From NCBI GenBank assembly GCA_015056415.1, contig SVGJ01000027.1:1-34450 (forward strand): DNA of 34,450 bases, in the 5' to 3' direction. The position numbers and the translations under genes were made by a program. Below, one piece after another: positions 15,552 through 23,844 of the stretch. The first letter of the stretch is position 1, and every line of letters begins with the position of its first letter. The stretch is from Clostridiales bacterium (GTDB taxonomy: Bacteria; Bacillota; Clostridia; Christensenellales; Aristaeellaceae). The notes under the pieces were generated by a model that was given only the letters and a program-made list of their open reading frames with translations, was not told where the DNA came from and made no database searches.

Positions 15552-16013
15552 ATGTATTGTCGTAAGTGTGGAGCATACGTCCCCGGTAATGAGGAGTATT
15601 GCGAAAACTGCCGTGTGGAGCTGGCCGCGCAGAAGGAGGTGACTCCCCGGCTGGATATGTCCGCCGAGGGCCGTGGCGCCGCGATCGCATCGATCGTGCT
15701 GGGCGTGGTGAGCCTGGTGCTGATGTTCGTTGCCATCATCTGTCTCGCGGCTGAGAGTGTTGGCGGCGCTGTGTTTGTGGGCCTGGCCTGCCTGGCCTGC
15801 ACCGTGCTGGGCATCATCAACGGTATCCGCGGCATTGTCGCCTTCCGCCGCGCCTGCAGGGCAAAAGCTTCCAAGCCCATCGCTTCGCTGGTTTGCGGTA
15901 TCGTGGGTCTTGAGATCGCAGCGGTAACCCTGATCTACCTGTTTTGCCTTGGCTTTGTTGGCGCTATCGCGCTGGCTGTGTCCGACTCGTCAAGTTACTA
16001 CCGATATTATTGA
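15552..16013 (+). CDS. Zinc-ribbon membrane protein (DUF4190-like), copy 1
   Basis: A 153-residue protein with an N-terminal zinc ribbon (CRKCG and CENC, a CX2C pair repeated) and three to four hydrophobic segments from ~45 to 145. The layout (ribbon, then a helix-rich DUF4190-like region with GIINGIRG) is common in Bacillota and has no defined function. A strong AAAGGAGG lies just upstream. It is 17 bases after the third hydrolase and in line with the operon, so it probably works at the membrane with it, for example as a scaffold. A near-copy follows immediately. Confidence 0.8.
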   Translation: MYCRKCGAYVPGNEEYCENCRVELAAQKEVTPRLDMSAEGRGAAIASIVLGVVSLVLMFVAIICLAAESVGGAVFVGLACLACTVLGIINGIRGIVAFRRACRAKASKPIASLVCGIVGLEIAAVTLIYLFCLGFVGAIALAVSDSSSYYRYY

Positions 16014-16030
16014 TCAAGGAGGAATAAATC

Positions 16031-16459
16031 ATGTATTGTCGCAATTGTGGAACGGTTGTCCCCGGTAACGAGGATCTCTGCGAAGCCTGCCGCATGGAGC
16101 AGATCATTCAGAAGGATCAGTCCGCTCCCCGGCCGGATATGTCCGGCGAGTGCCGCGGCGCTGCCATCTGCTCCGCTATTCTGAGCTTTGTGGGCCTGAT
16201 CCTGTCCATTGTCGCCCTGGCGCTGGCTATGGAAGAGCTCGTTGGCGGTTTTGTTTTCATCACCATGGCTGGCCTGGCCTGCAGCGTCATCGCGCTGATC
16301 AACGGCATCCGCGGCATTTCCGCCTTCACTCGCGCCGGCCGGCTGGGCGCTACGCGTCCCATCGCCTCGCTGATCTGCGGTATCATTGGCGTATCCGTTA
16401 CGGCTTTTGCCCTGCTCTACTGGTTCATCGCGATCATTGGTGCTATTGCTTCGTTCTGA
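16031..16459 (+). CDS. Zinc-ribbon membrane protein (DUF4190-like), copy 2
   Basis: A 142-residue paralogue of the preceding gene: the same MYCR-CG opening, VVPGNE, CEAC, the INGIRGI turn and the RPIASLICGI helix. It is a tandem duplication that has since diverged, mainly in the linker after the ribbon and in the last helix; the C-terminal Tyr/Ser tail of copy 1 is missing. It has its own AAGGAGG site and is the last gene of the operon, 30 bases before a strong terminator. Confidence 0.8.
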   Translation: MYCRNCGTVVPGNEDLCEACRMEQIIQKDQSAPRPDMSGECRGAAICSAILSFVGLILSIVALALAMEELVGGFVFITMAGLACSVIALINGIRGISAFTRAGRLGATRPIASLICGIIGVSVTAFALLYWFIAIIGAIASF

Positions 16460-16488
16460 TCGAACGGATGCACGGCAGCCGCATACCC

Positions 16489-16528
16489 GAACGCCCGCGT
16501 GTCACAGGACGCGCGGGCGTTCTTTATT
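16489..16528 (+). terminator. Terminator of the acyl-lipid operon
   Basis: A perfect 11-bp GC-rich stem, GAACGCCCGCG (16489-16499) with CGCGGGCGTTC (16512-16522), is followed by TTTATT. No comparable stem with a T-run was seen inside the operon from 2314 to 16459, which supports a single long transcript. Confidence 0.88.
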
Positions 16529-16539
16529 CCCGAGGCAAA

Positions 16540-16568
16540 TTGACGCTGATGGCGGAGGATGGTATAAT
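16540..16568 (+). promoter_or_regulatory. Promoter of the esterase gene
   Basis: TTGACG (16540-16545) and a perfect TATAAT (16563-16568) are separated by exactly 17 bases. The start would be near 16575, about 37 bases before the ATG. Confidence 0.88.
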
Positions 16569-16611
16569 AGAGGCACATAGCTTGAAACAAAATAACAGGG
16601 GGTCGATCACC

Positions 16612-17667
16612 ATGGCAAGGCGCTGCGCTTCGCAGGCGGTGGCATTTTATCCGGTATTGGGGGATCAGGGGATCCGTTATCTGGCGGACGGCGCTGCGGA
16701 GCTCCGCCTGGAGCTGCCGGAAACAGCAAAGAACGTGCGGCTCAAGCTGATGGACGGCCCCTGCTTTGACCTGCAAAAGGACGGGCAGGGCATGTGGTGC
16801 GTGCGGTTCACCGTGAGCACCGGCTTCCATTATGCTGACGTGGTGGTGGATGGCACGGTGGTGCTCTCGCCCTGGCTGCCCATTGGCTTCGGCGCCTCCC
16901 GGCCCATCAATTACATCGATGTGCCTGGCGAGGGCGACGGCTACTATCAGCCGGACGAAGGCCCCAGGGGCACGGTGGTGCGGCACTATTTCCAATCGGA
17001 GGTCACCGGGGAGATGGAAAGCTGCCTGGTGTATCAGCCGCCAGAGTTCGACCAGGGCAAGGCCTACCCGGTGCTGTACCTGCAGCACGGCATGGGCGAG
17101 AACGAGACCGGATGGGTGCATCAGGGCCGGGCGAATTTCATCCTGGACAGGCTGATCAATGCCGGCCAGGCGGAGCCCATGCTGGTGGTGATGTGCAGCG
17201 GCATGGTGCAGATGAATGGCGCGTATGACCGGGAGATATTCCCTGAATTCCTCGTGCGGGACGTGATCCCCTTTGTGGAGAGTGCCTACAGGGTGCTCAC
17301 CGATAAATGGCACCGGGCCATGGCGGGCCTGTCCATGGGCAGCGTGCACACCAGTGTGGCCACCTTGAGCCATCCGGAGCTGTTTGGCTACGCGGGACTG
17401 TTCAGCGGTTTCCTGCGCCGGTTGTGGGTAGAGGATCAGTCCCATTTGAAGATGATGGATGATCCGCAACGCTTCGCGGAGAACTATCGCGTGTTCTTCC
17501 GCGCCATGGGCGAAGGGGACGAGTTCTTCTCCCGTTTCCTTGAGGATGACGCCATTGTGGCGGAAAAGGGCGTAAAGGTGACGCGCAAGCTCTATCAGGG
17601 CGGACATGATTGGCAGGTCTGGCGGCAGTGCCTGCGGGATTTCCTGCCGCTGCTGTTCAAGGATTGA
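16612..17667 (+). CDS. Esterase D-family enzyme (feruloyl esterase-like)
   Basis: A 351-residue protein with an N-terminal Ig/CBM48-like domain (~20-105, similar in layout to bacterial ferulic acid esterases such as Fae1A) and a C-terminal esterase domain. Motifs: LQHGMGENETGW (oxyanion side), AGLSMGS with nucleophile S241, LFSGF, and catalytic H332 in GGHDWQ. The start at 16612 follows AGGGGG and the promoter; the frame runs open far upstream but only through the terminator and the previous gene. No signal peptide is seen, so it may act inside the cell on imported feruloylated or acetylated xylo-oligosaccharides. It is a single-gene unit. Another ester-cleaving role (for example S-formylglutathione-like) is less likely given the N-terminal domain and the GH43 gene nearby. 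Confidence 0.82.
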   Translation: MARRCASQAVAFYPVLGDQGIRYLADGAAELRLELPETAKNVRLKLMDGPCFDLQKDGQGMWCVRFTVSTGFHYADVVVDGTVVLSPWLPIGFGASRPINYIDVPGEGDGYYQPDEGPRGTVVRHYFQSEVTGEMESCLVYQPPEFDQGKAYPVLYLQHGMGENETGWVHQGRANFILDRLINAGQAEPMLVVMCSGMVQMNGAYDREIFPEFLVRDVIPFVESAYRVLTDKWHRAMAGLSMGSVHTSVATLSHPELFGYAGLFSGFLRRLWVEDQSHLKMMDDPQRFAENYRVFFRAMGEGDEFFSRFLEDDAIVAEKGVKVTRKLYQGGHDWQVWRQCLRDFLPLLFKD

Positions 17668-17676
17668 AAAGGACGC

Positions 17677-17712
17677 AAAAAGCCCGCTGCCTGGTGAAGG
17701 CAGCGGGCTTTT
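17677..17712. terminator. Bidirectional terminator between convergent genes
   Basis: AAAAAGCCCGCTGCC (17677-17691) pairs with GGCAGCGGGCTTTT (17699-17712). It has A on one side and T on the other, so it can work in both directions, for the esterase (plus) and the CotH-like gene (minus). Confidence 0.92.
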
Positions 17713-17721
17713 CGTATGGGA

Positions 17722-19680
17722 TCACTCAAAGAGGGCCTGCAGGGTGAATTTCTTGTCAAAGCTCACCTGCACGGTGGCGGCGGTTTCGTCGCTCAGGGTG
17801 GCGTTCTCGGCGGTCCAGCCCTTGAAGGTATGGCCCTCGGCAGGGATGGCGGTCACAGTAATGTCATATTCCGGGAAGTACAGGCCGGTGAAGCTCTCGC
17901 CCAGGGGGATCTGTGTGCGGTTCACCTGCACGCTGCCCAGGGTCGCATCGTTCACGGTGATGGTGGCCTCCACGGGGTATTCAAAGCCGATGACCTTCTT
18001 GAGCACATAGGGGTAGCGGTCGTAGCGGCCGCGCATATAGGTGATCAGCTGCTCGATCTCGTCCTTCTGGTAGTTATCCAGGTTCCACCTGACGATCCAA
18101 TCCGGGCCGAAGCGCAGGTAGGTCTCGCGCATGAGCAGCTCGTAGATGGGTCGCATTTCGTTCAGGGTGGATTCCAGCCGGGCGGTGTTGAAGTTCACGT
18201 TGCGCAGGTCGCACAGGGCCATGATGAACTCGCGGCGGAAGTCCTCGTTCTGATAGAGGGAATAGAACAGCTTCTGGGGATGGCGGTCCTCGTGCTCGGA
18301 GCCGTCGTTGGTGATGACGGCGGTCAGGTTATCGGAGGAGAAGCTGCGGCCGTCGCCCCAGATATCGGCGGAGTGCTCGGTATCAAAGAGCAGGAAGCGC
18401 CACTTGCCGTCGCCATAGGCGGTATCGTCGGTATCGCGGGCGCGCCAGATCTGCCAGTTGTTGTTCTGGAAGATGCCGTCCACGTTATCGATATACAGGT
18501 GGAAGGCGCAGTACTGGGCGAAGGCGGGGAGATCCAGCATTTCGCCGGCCTGCTCATAATTGGCCTCGTCGGTCATGTCGCTCCCGGCGATGAAATCGAA
18601 CATATCCTCGTAGAGGAGGATGTCACTTTCCTCGCCGTCCTCCACGCGGCCGTTCTTGATGATGATCACGTTCTGGTTGGCCACGCCGAAGTTGTTTTCG
18701 ATGGCGTTGTCGCTGTATTCCTCGGTGAGGGTGTAGGTGCCCCAGTATTCACCGTTGATGAACACCACGCAGGGCCGGGTGGCCTGGGTCATGAAGCCCA
18801 GCCCCTCCGCCAGCTGCTGGAAGTAGGGATCGCGCAGGCGGGTGGTCTCGGAGTCGTTGCCGCCGTTGCGCAGGGTGATGGACTTGTACTTTTCCACAAG
18901 GCCGGTGCCGTCGGCGCGCAGGTTATCGGTGAAGACGGGGTACTTCAGCTGCTTTTTGCCGTACTGTTCACGGGCGATCAGGCGCAGGCTCTTCTGGGGG
19001 AAGTAGCGGGAAACGCCGCCCTTGATGCGTACGCCCATATCCTGGGTAAAGCCTTCGCTGCCGTCGGCGGGGAGGAACTGCACGGTGATGGGGCGCTCCC
19101 AATCCATGCCGCGCTGGGAATAATTGCCCTGGGTCTGCCAGTCCTCGTATTTGCTTTCCTGCTGGGAATCCCACTCGGCCCAGTAGGCGCCCATGACGTA
19201 GATGCCGTTTTCGTAATCGAAGAGATCCTCGCTGTTCATCATCAGGGAGATAACGGGCACGTCGGCATAATGCTCCTCGCGGTCCACGCCCACAAAGAAG
19301 GTGCCGTTGAGGACTTCGCTCTCGCTGCCATCGGGGTAAATGGCCCAGGCGCGGATCACATGGGCCTTGACCACGTTATCCTCGGGGATATACTGGGTGC
19401 GGGCGACGCCGCCGATGGCGGAAAGCTCGTTGGGCTCGTAGGTGCGGTCCTCCAGGGGGAATGCGCCGTCGTAATAGAAGCTGCTTTCCCCGTCCTCGGT
19501 AGGAACGGAGCCGTCCAGCGTGTAATAGATATCCGCTTCGGGATCGTCGCAGAAGATCTCCACCTCGATGGGGTCGGCATAGAAGCCGCTTTCGTGGCTG
19601 AACCACAGTCCCTCCTGCGCCAGCGCACCGGCGGGCAGCAGCAGGCACAGGAACAGCAATGCCATGATCAGTTTGCGCAT
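17722..19680 (-). CDS. Secreted CotH kinase-family protein with N-terminal sheet domain and C-terminal InlB-type repeat
   Basis: A 652-residue exported protein. A signal peptide (MRKLIM, a Leu-rich core, ALA) is followed by a chitobiase-C-like domain (~22-100, YTLDGSVPT), a CotH kinase core (~135-520) and a C-terminal InlB B-repeat-like domain (~570-650, TFKGWTAEN). CotH marks include RIKGGVSRYFPQKS, LRNGGNDS, VFINGEYWGTYTLTEEY and LFDTEHS. CotH proteins phosphorylate other surface or spore-coat proteins; non-spore bacteria use them at the cell surface. No LPXTG or dockerin is seen, so attachment is unknown. The start at 19680 has AAGGAG 8 bases upstream; the ATG at 19686 is too close to that site. 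Confidence 0.87.
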   Translation of the reverse strand: MRKLIMALLFLCLLLPAGALAQEGLWFSHESGFYADPIEVEIFCDDPEADIYYTLDGSVPTEDGESSFYYDGAFPLEDRTYEPNELSAIGGVARTQYIPEDNVVKAHVIRAWAIYPDGSESEVLNGTFFVGVDREEHYADVPVISLMMNSEDLFDYENGIYVMGAYWAEWDSQQESKYEDWQTQGNYSQRGMDWERPITVQFLPADGSEGFTQDMGVRIKGGVSRYFPQKSLRLIAREQYGKKQLKYPVFTDNLRADGTGLVEKYKSITLRNGGNDSETTRLRDPYFQQLAEGLGFMTQATRPCVVFINGEYWGTYTLTEEYSDNAIENNFGVANQNVIIIKNGRVEDGEESDILLYEDMFDFIAGSDMTDEANYEQAGEMLDLPAFAQYCAFHLYIDNVDGIFQNNNWQIWRARDTDDTAYGDGKWRFLLFDTEHSADIWGDGRSFSSDNLTAVITNDGSEHEDRHPQKLFYSLYQNEDFRREFIMALCDLRNVNFNTARLESTLNEMRPIYELLMRETYLRFGPDWIVRWNLDNYQKDEIEQLITYMRGRYDRYPYVLKKVIGFEYPVEATITVNDATLGSVQVNRTQIPLGESFTGLYFPEYDITVTAIPAEGHTFKGWTAENATLSDETAATVQVSFDKKFTLQALFE

Positions 19681-19757
19681 TTCCATCTCTCCTTATCGCA
19701 GGGCTTGCCCCGGCAGGGGGCGGGTTTTTCCGTGCCGGGGAACAGCACTATGGCATG

Positions 19758-19786
19758 ACTTTATCACAAAGCGGCCTTTCCGTCAA
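19758..19786 (-). promoter_or_regulatory. Promoter of the CotH-like gene, with a leader hairpin
   Basis: On the minus strand, TTGACG (19786-19781) and TAAAGT (19763-19758) are 17 bases apart. The ~70-nt leader holds an 8-bp inverted repeat (19708-19715 with 19733-19740, CCCCGGCA/TGCCGGGG) that could fold in the mRNA. Confidence 0.7.
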
Positions 19787-19861
19787 TATAAGGGAAAGGA
19801 AGGACAAAAAATGATCGGATATTCATAAAAATAACGCTTTTCATGGATGTACAATTTATGG

Positions 19862-19867
19862 TATGAT
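19862..19867 (+). promoter_or_regulatory. Likely -10 box of the sensor/GGDEF gene
   Basis: TATGAT lies about 80 bases before the start codon at 19946. The best -35 is TTTTCA at 19838-19843 (18-bp spacer), a weak match, so an activator may be needed. A, T-rich sequence surrounds it. Confidence 0.45.
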
Positions 19868-19945
19868 ATATGCAGGATATTCCGGTCGGATATAGTTGCG
19901 TAACCCTCCGGAAACGAAGAGATCGTGTGAAAGGGGACTTGTGAA

Positions 19946-21889
19946 ATGCTGACTGACGGCCGTAAGACGCTGGGTGTTTTCATGAACAAGGCCGGTTTGA
20001 ACTTCCAGACGACCGTGCAGCGGGTAACACAGCGTAAGGCGAAGGAGCTTGGCTACGATGTGTTTTATTTCTTCACGGTGGGCTACCGCGAAAGCCAGAA
20101 TTACTACGACGTGCAGGAGAAGACGGTTTTCTCCTTCACGCCCATGGAGCAGCTTGATGGCGCGCTGGTCACCCCCGATGCCTATGATATGCCCGGCTTC
20201 CGTGAGGCGCTGTTCGATATGCTGGACAAGCGGGCGAAGTGCCCTGTTGTTTGCGTGCGCGATGATAACAGCCCCTACGACAGCTTCTATACCGATGAAA
20301 CCATGGCCCTGCGCCCGCTGATGGCCCACCTGCTGGACGATCATGGCTTCCGCAAGGTGTGCTTCCAGGCCGGCTATCCGGATCATCCCGCCGGCAGCCG
20401 CCGCATGAAGAGCTACCTGGAAGAGATGGAAAAGCGCGGCATTCCCCTGCCGCCCAATGCCATTCACTACGGCACCATGTGGACCCGCGGCGCGGACGTC
20501 GCGTTTGAGCATTTCTTCGGCGATCCGGATAACTGGCCCGAGGCTGTTGTCTGCGCCAACGATTATATGGCCCTGGCCCTCATCGATGAGGTGCAGGCCC
20601 GTGGCTACCGTGTGCCCGATGATGTGGTGATCACCGGCTTTGACAATGTGGAAAGCTCCTCTCTGTCCTGGCCCACGCTGACCACGGTAGGGCAGGATTA
20701 CGAGCAGATGGTCAGCAAGGCAATGGATCTGCTCCACGAGCGGATCCAGGAGCGGGAAAAGGGCATCACCTTCCCGGTGATGCGCCACCTCGGTCTGCCC
20801 GGCAACCTGGAGATCCGCGAAAGCTGCGGCTGCAGCCGCAATTACGGCGAACCCCGCATGCGCAACGAGATCCACCGCCTGAGCAAGCAGATCAGCGATA
20901 TCGACGGGCGCGAGGTCAGCCAGACCTATTTCGATATCGAGCTGAATGCCGCCGATGATTATCAGGCGATCCACGATATTATTTTCCGCAAGCTGGAGGA
21001 CATCCCGCATCTGCGGGACTTCTACCTCTGCCTCTTCGAGGATGAGAACGGTTTTGCCGGCCATATCACGCCCAATGCGCGGCTGGTCTCCGCCATCCGC
21101 GACAGGCAGGATCTGGGCACGCCCATGATCCCCTTCAGCCGGGACAAGCTGCTGCCCTCTATGGTGGAGCGCCCCGATGAGCCCCAGACCTTCTACGTCC
21201 ATCTGCTGCACCAGCGTGAGAGTACCTATGGCTACACCATGATGCAGTTCAAGGATGGGGAAACGCCCAGTATGTTCTACCTGCACTGGAACGTGATCCT
21301 CTCCATCGCCCTGCGCAACCTGGATAACCAGAACAAGCTCAAGGCGCTGTATGAGGAACGCCGCCGCTCTTCCATCACCGATGCGCTGACGGGCCTGAAT
21401 AACCGCCGCGGCGTCAGCGAGCAGCTGGATCCCATCTGGGAGGAAATGTGCCGCGAAGGGAAGACCGTATGCTTCGCCTCGCTGGATCTGGACAACCTCA
21501 AGCCCATCAACGATACCTTCGGCCACCAGGGCGGCGACGAGGCGCTGCGGGCCATTGCCGATGGCATCCGTGCCGCTATGCCCAAGGGTTCCATCCCTGC
21601 CCGCATCGGCGGCGATGAATACCTGATCTTTATGCCGGATTGCGACGAGGCAGGCGCGGAGGCCTTCCGCCAGCGGTTCGAGGAGTATCTTGCCCAGCAT
21701 AACAAGAGCTCCCGCTTTGTGGTGGGCGCCTCGGTGGGCACCTGGGTGATCCGCCTGGAGGCGGGCGTCAGCCTGGATCACTGCGTGAACGAGAGCGACG
21801 AGCGTATGTATCAGGTGAAGCGTCAGCGCCACGCCGAGCTGGAGCGTCATGCCCAGAGCTTCGGCGTCACAAGGAGCAGACATGCGTAA
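19946..21889 (+). CDS. LacI-like ligand-sensing domain fused to a diguanylate cyclase (GGDEF)
   Basis: A 647-residue cytoplasmic protein. Residues ~8-285 resemble the periplasmic-binding-like ligand domain of LacI regulators (KTLGVFMN, FRKVCFQAGYPDHPAGSRR, VPDDVVITGFDN), but no helix-turn-helix precedes it. A middle region (~300-465) follows, then a GGDEF domain (~474-635) with GLNNRRG, LDLDNLKPIND and RIGGDEYLIF (GGDEY 555-559). GGDEY is compatible with cyclic di-GMP synthesis; no RxxD inhibitory site is seen just before it. The protein probably makes c-di-GMP in response to a sugar. It overlaps the following GH43 gene by 8 bases, so the ligand may be a product of that enzyme. Confidence 0.88.
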   Translation: MLTDGRKTLGVFMNKAGLNFQTTVQRVTQRKAKELGYDVFYFFTVGYRESQNYYDVQEKTVFSFTPMEQLDGALVTPDAYDMPGFREALFDMLDKRAKCPVVCVRDDNSPYDSFYTDETMALRPLMAHLLDDHGFRKVCFQAGYPDHPAGSRRMKSYLEEMEKRGIPLPPNAIHYGTMWTRGADVAFEHFFGDPDNWPEAVVCANDYMALALIDEVQARGYRVPDDVVITGFDNVESSSLSWPTLTTVGQDYEQMVSKAMDLLHERIQEREKGITFPVMRHLGLPGNLEIRESCGCSRNYGEPRMRNEIHRLSKQISDIDGREVSQTYFDIELNAADDYQAIHDIIFRKLEDIPHLRDFYLCLFEDENGFAGHITPNARLVSAIRDRQDLGTPMIPFSRDKLLPSMVERPDEPQTFYVHLLHQRESTYGYTMMQFKDGETPSMFYLHWNVILSIALRNLDNQNKLKALYEERRRSSITDALTGLNNRRGVSEQLDPIWEEMCREGKTVCFASLDLDNLKPINDTFGHQGGDEALRAIADGIRAAMPKGSIPARIGGDEYLIFMPDCDEAGAEAFRQRFEEYLAQHNKSSRFVVGASVGTWVIRLEAGVSLDHCVNESDERMYQVKRQRHAELERHAQSFGVTRSRHA

Positions 21890-23309
21890 AGAAAATCCAA
21901 TCATTTATGCGGATTACCCCGACCCGGATATCATCCGGGTGGAGGACGTCTACTATATGTGCACCACCACGATGCACGTTTTTCCCGGGGGCGAGATTCT
22001 TCGCTCCCGTGATCTTTTGCATTGGGAGCATTGCGCCTATGCCTACGACGCTCTGAACGAGCACCCGGGCCAGCGCCTGGATGACGGCAAGGGCATTTAT
22101 GGGCAGGGCATGTGGGCGGGCTGCCTGCGGCATCACGGCGGGTTGTTCCACCTGGTGTTCATGTGCAACGATACCCATTCCGCCTACTATTTCACCGCGG
22201 AGAACGCCGAGGGCCCCTGGACGCGGCACCCCATGGCGGGGTTCTATCATGATCCCTCCATTCTTTTCGATGATGACGGGCGGGTGTACATCGCCTACGG
22301 CAACCGGGATATCCGCATCACCGAGCTGGAGGCCGATCTTTCCGCGCCCAGGCCCGGCGGGCTGGACAGGCTCGTCATCCATGACGATTGCGATGGCCTG
22401 GGCTGGGAAGGCAGCCACCTGTATAAGCTCAACGGCAAGTATTACCTGCTGGGCATCCATTGGCTCAAGGGCAGCCTGCGGGCTCAGGGCTGCTATGTGG
22501 CGGAATCGCTGGAGGGCGATTTCCGGGGCGGCGAGATCCTCTGCCAGCCCTTCCACGGCCGCAATGACGGCCCTGCCCAGGGCGGCATGGTGCAGACGCC
22601 CCAGGGGGATTGGTACCTGATGCTTTTCCAGGATCACGGCGCGGTGGGGCGCATTCCGGTGCTGGTCCCCATGCGCTGGGAGAATGATTATCCCGTGGTG
22701 GATGGCGTTCCCGCGTATTTTGAGGGCGAAACCGTCGCGTGCAAGCCCCTGGTGGAGAGCGCTTCCCTGCGGAATGGGCTAAGCGATGTGTGGCAGTGGA
22801 ATCACGAGCCCCACGGGGAGCTGATCCATCAGGATAAAAACGGCCTGCGCCTGACTACGGACCGTGTGGTGAGCAGGCTTCCCCAGTCCGTCAACACCCT
22901 GACCCAGCGCACCTTTGGCCCCCGCTGCTCGGTGGAGGTCACCGTGGAGGGCGGAGAGCTCAACGACGGGGATTTCGCGGGACTGTGCGCCCTGCAGGGG
23001 CATTTCGGACAGATCGCCCTGACCCGGGAGGGTGGGAGCTATGCTCTGGCCATGACCACTCACGAGGGCGAGATGGCCCGTATCCCGTGGCACTGCGCCT
23101 CCGTTCGTCTGCGGGCTTGCTTCGATTTTGAAACGGACACGGTTCGGTTCTTCTATCTGGATGACGAATGGAAGCAGCTGGGCGGCGCCCATCAGCTGAG
23201 GTATATGCTGGATCACTTCATGGGCGTACGCGCGGGCCTGTTCTGCTATAGCATGGAAAAGTATGGCGGCAGCGCCGTCTTTGCCGATTTTGTGTATACC
23301 ATCGTGTAA
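21882..23309 (+). CDS. Glycoside hydrolase family 43 enzyme with C-terminal beta-sandwich
   Basis: A 475-residue protein without a signal peptide. The catalytic trio of GH43 is visible: general base D14 in YPDPDI, D124 in YHDPSI and general acid E176 in GWEGSH. Residues ~1-285 form the five-bladed propeller; ~300-475 look like the GH43 C-terminal concanavalin-like domain. Likely action: beta-xylosidase or alpha-L-arabinofuranosidase on imported oligosaccharides. The start at 21882 follows AAGGAG (21871-21876). It overlaps the sensor/GGDEF gene and ends 9 bases before a broken GNAT gene, so the three share a transcript. Confidence 0.9.
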   Translation: MRKENPIIYADYPDPDIIRVEDVYYMCTTTMHVFPGGEILRSRDLLHWEHCAYAYDALNEHPGQRLDDGKGIYGQGMWAGCLRHHGGLFHLVFMCNDTHSAYYFTAENAEGPWTRHPMAGFYHDPSILFDDDGRVYIAYGNRDIRITELEADLSAPRPGGLDRLVIHDDCDGLGWEGSHLYKLNGKYYLLGIHWLKGSLRAQGCYVAESLEGDFRGGEILCQPFHGRNDGPAQGGMVQTPQGDWYLMLFQDHGAVGRIPVLVPMRWENDYPVVDGVPAYFEGETVACKPLVESASLRNGLSDVWQWNHEPHGELIHQDKNGLRLTTDRVVSRLPQSVNTLTQRTFGPRCSVEVTVEGGELNDGDFAGLCALQGHFGQIALTREGGSYALAMTTHEGEMARIPWHCASVRLRACFDFETDTVRFFYLDDEWKQLGGAHQLRYMLDHFMGVRAGLFCYSMEKYGGSAVFADFVYTIV

Positions 23310-23318
23310 GGAGATCCT

Positions 23319-23819
23319 ATGAACGTTGAGATCAGGCCTGTGACCCCGGATGAAAAGAATACCCTGAACAACCTGCTGGAGAAATACAATTACGAGTTTT
23401 CCCAGTACGACAGGATCCCCTTCGGCGCGGACGGGCTGTATCATTACTAGCCGCTGGAGCTTTACTGGACGGAGAAGGACAGAGCGGCTTATTTCATCAC
23501 GGTGGATGGCGTACTGGCGGGCTTCGCGCTGATCAACGCTCACCCGGAGTGCGAGCGTCCGCTGGATCACGCGGTAGCTGAGTTTTTCGTGGCCTATCCG
23601 TACAGACGCGGCGGCGTGGGCAGCGAGGCGATGCGGCAGATCTTCCAGCGGCATAAGGGCGTGTGGCACATCAAGTATCACCCGGCCAATACCGCCAGCG
23701 TGATTTTCTGGAACGGCATCGCCCGGCGTCACGCTGTGGGACCGGTGGAAAAGCTCAGGGGCAGCGAGGACTACTACGACGGCACACCCTCGGAGGTGCT
23801 GGTATTCCAAAACATGTAA
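23319..23819 (+). pseudogene. GNAT acetyltransferase interrupted by an in-frame amber codon
   Basis: The 167-codon frame starts at ATG 23319 (AAGGAG upstream) and encodes a GNAT-like protein with YPYRRGGVGSEAM as the acetyl-CoA loop. Codon 44 (23448-23450) is TAG, between GLYHY and PLELYWTE, where homologous proteins run on without a break. After it the frame continues undamaged to TAA at 23817. One base change (CAG to TAG) would explain it. It may be a young pseudogene, a sequencing error or, less likely, read-through. The downstream part alone has an internal ATG at 23502, but without a clear ribosome binding site. Confidence 0.8.
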
Positions 23820-23844
23820 GCCGGTACGACCGGCTTTATTTTTT
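23818..23844 (+). terminator. Terminator after the GH43/GNAT unit
   Basis: An 8-bp stem, AAGCCGGT (23818-23825) with ACCGGCTT (23829-23836), has a 3-base loop and is followed by TATTTTTT. It overlaps the last codons of the minus-strand amidohydrolase. Confidence 0.88.

Noticed and set aside
2314-16459. A polyketide or non-ribosomal peptide cluster
   Set aside because: Ligases, carrier and PPTase are present, but there is no ketosynthase, condensation or thioester reductase domain; FakAB and PlsC point to lipid handling.
17716-19758. A 680-codon plus-strand frame opposite the CotH-like gene
   Set aside because: It is rich in Gly, Val, His and Ala as expected for a shadow, while the minus strand has a signal peptide, domains and a promoter.
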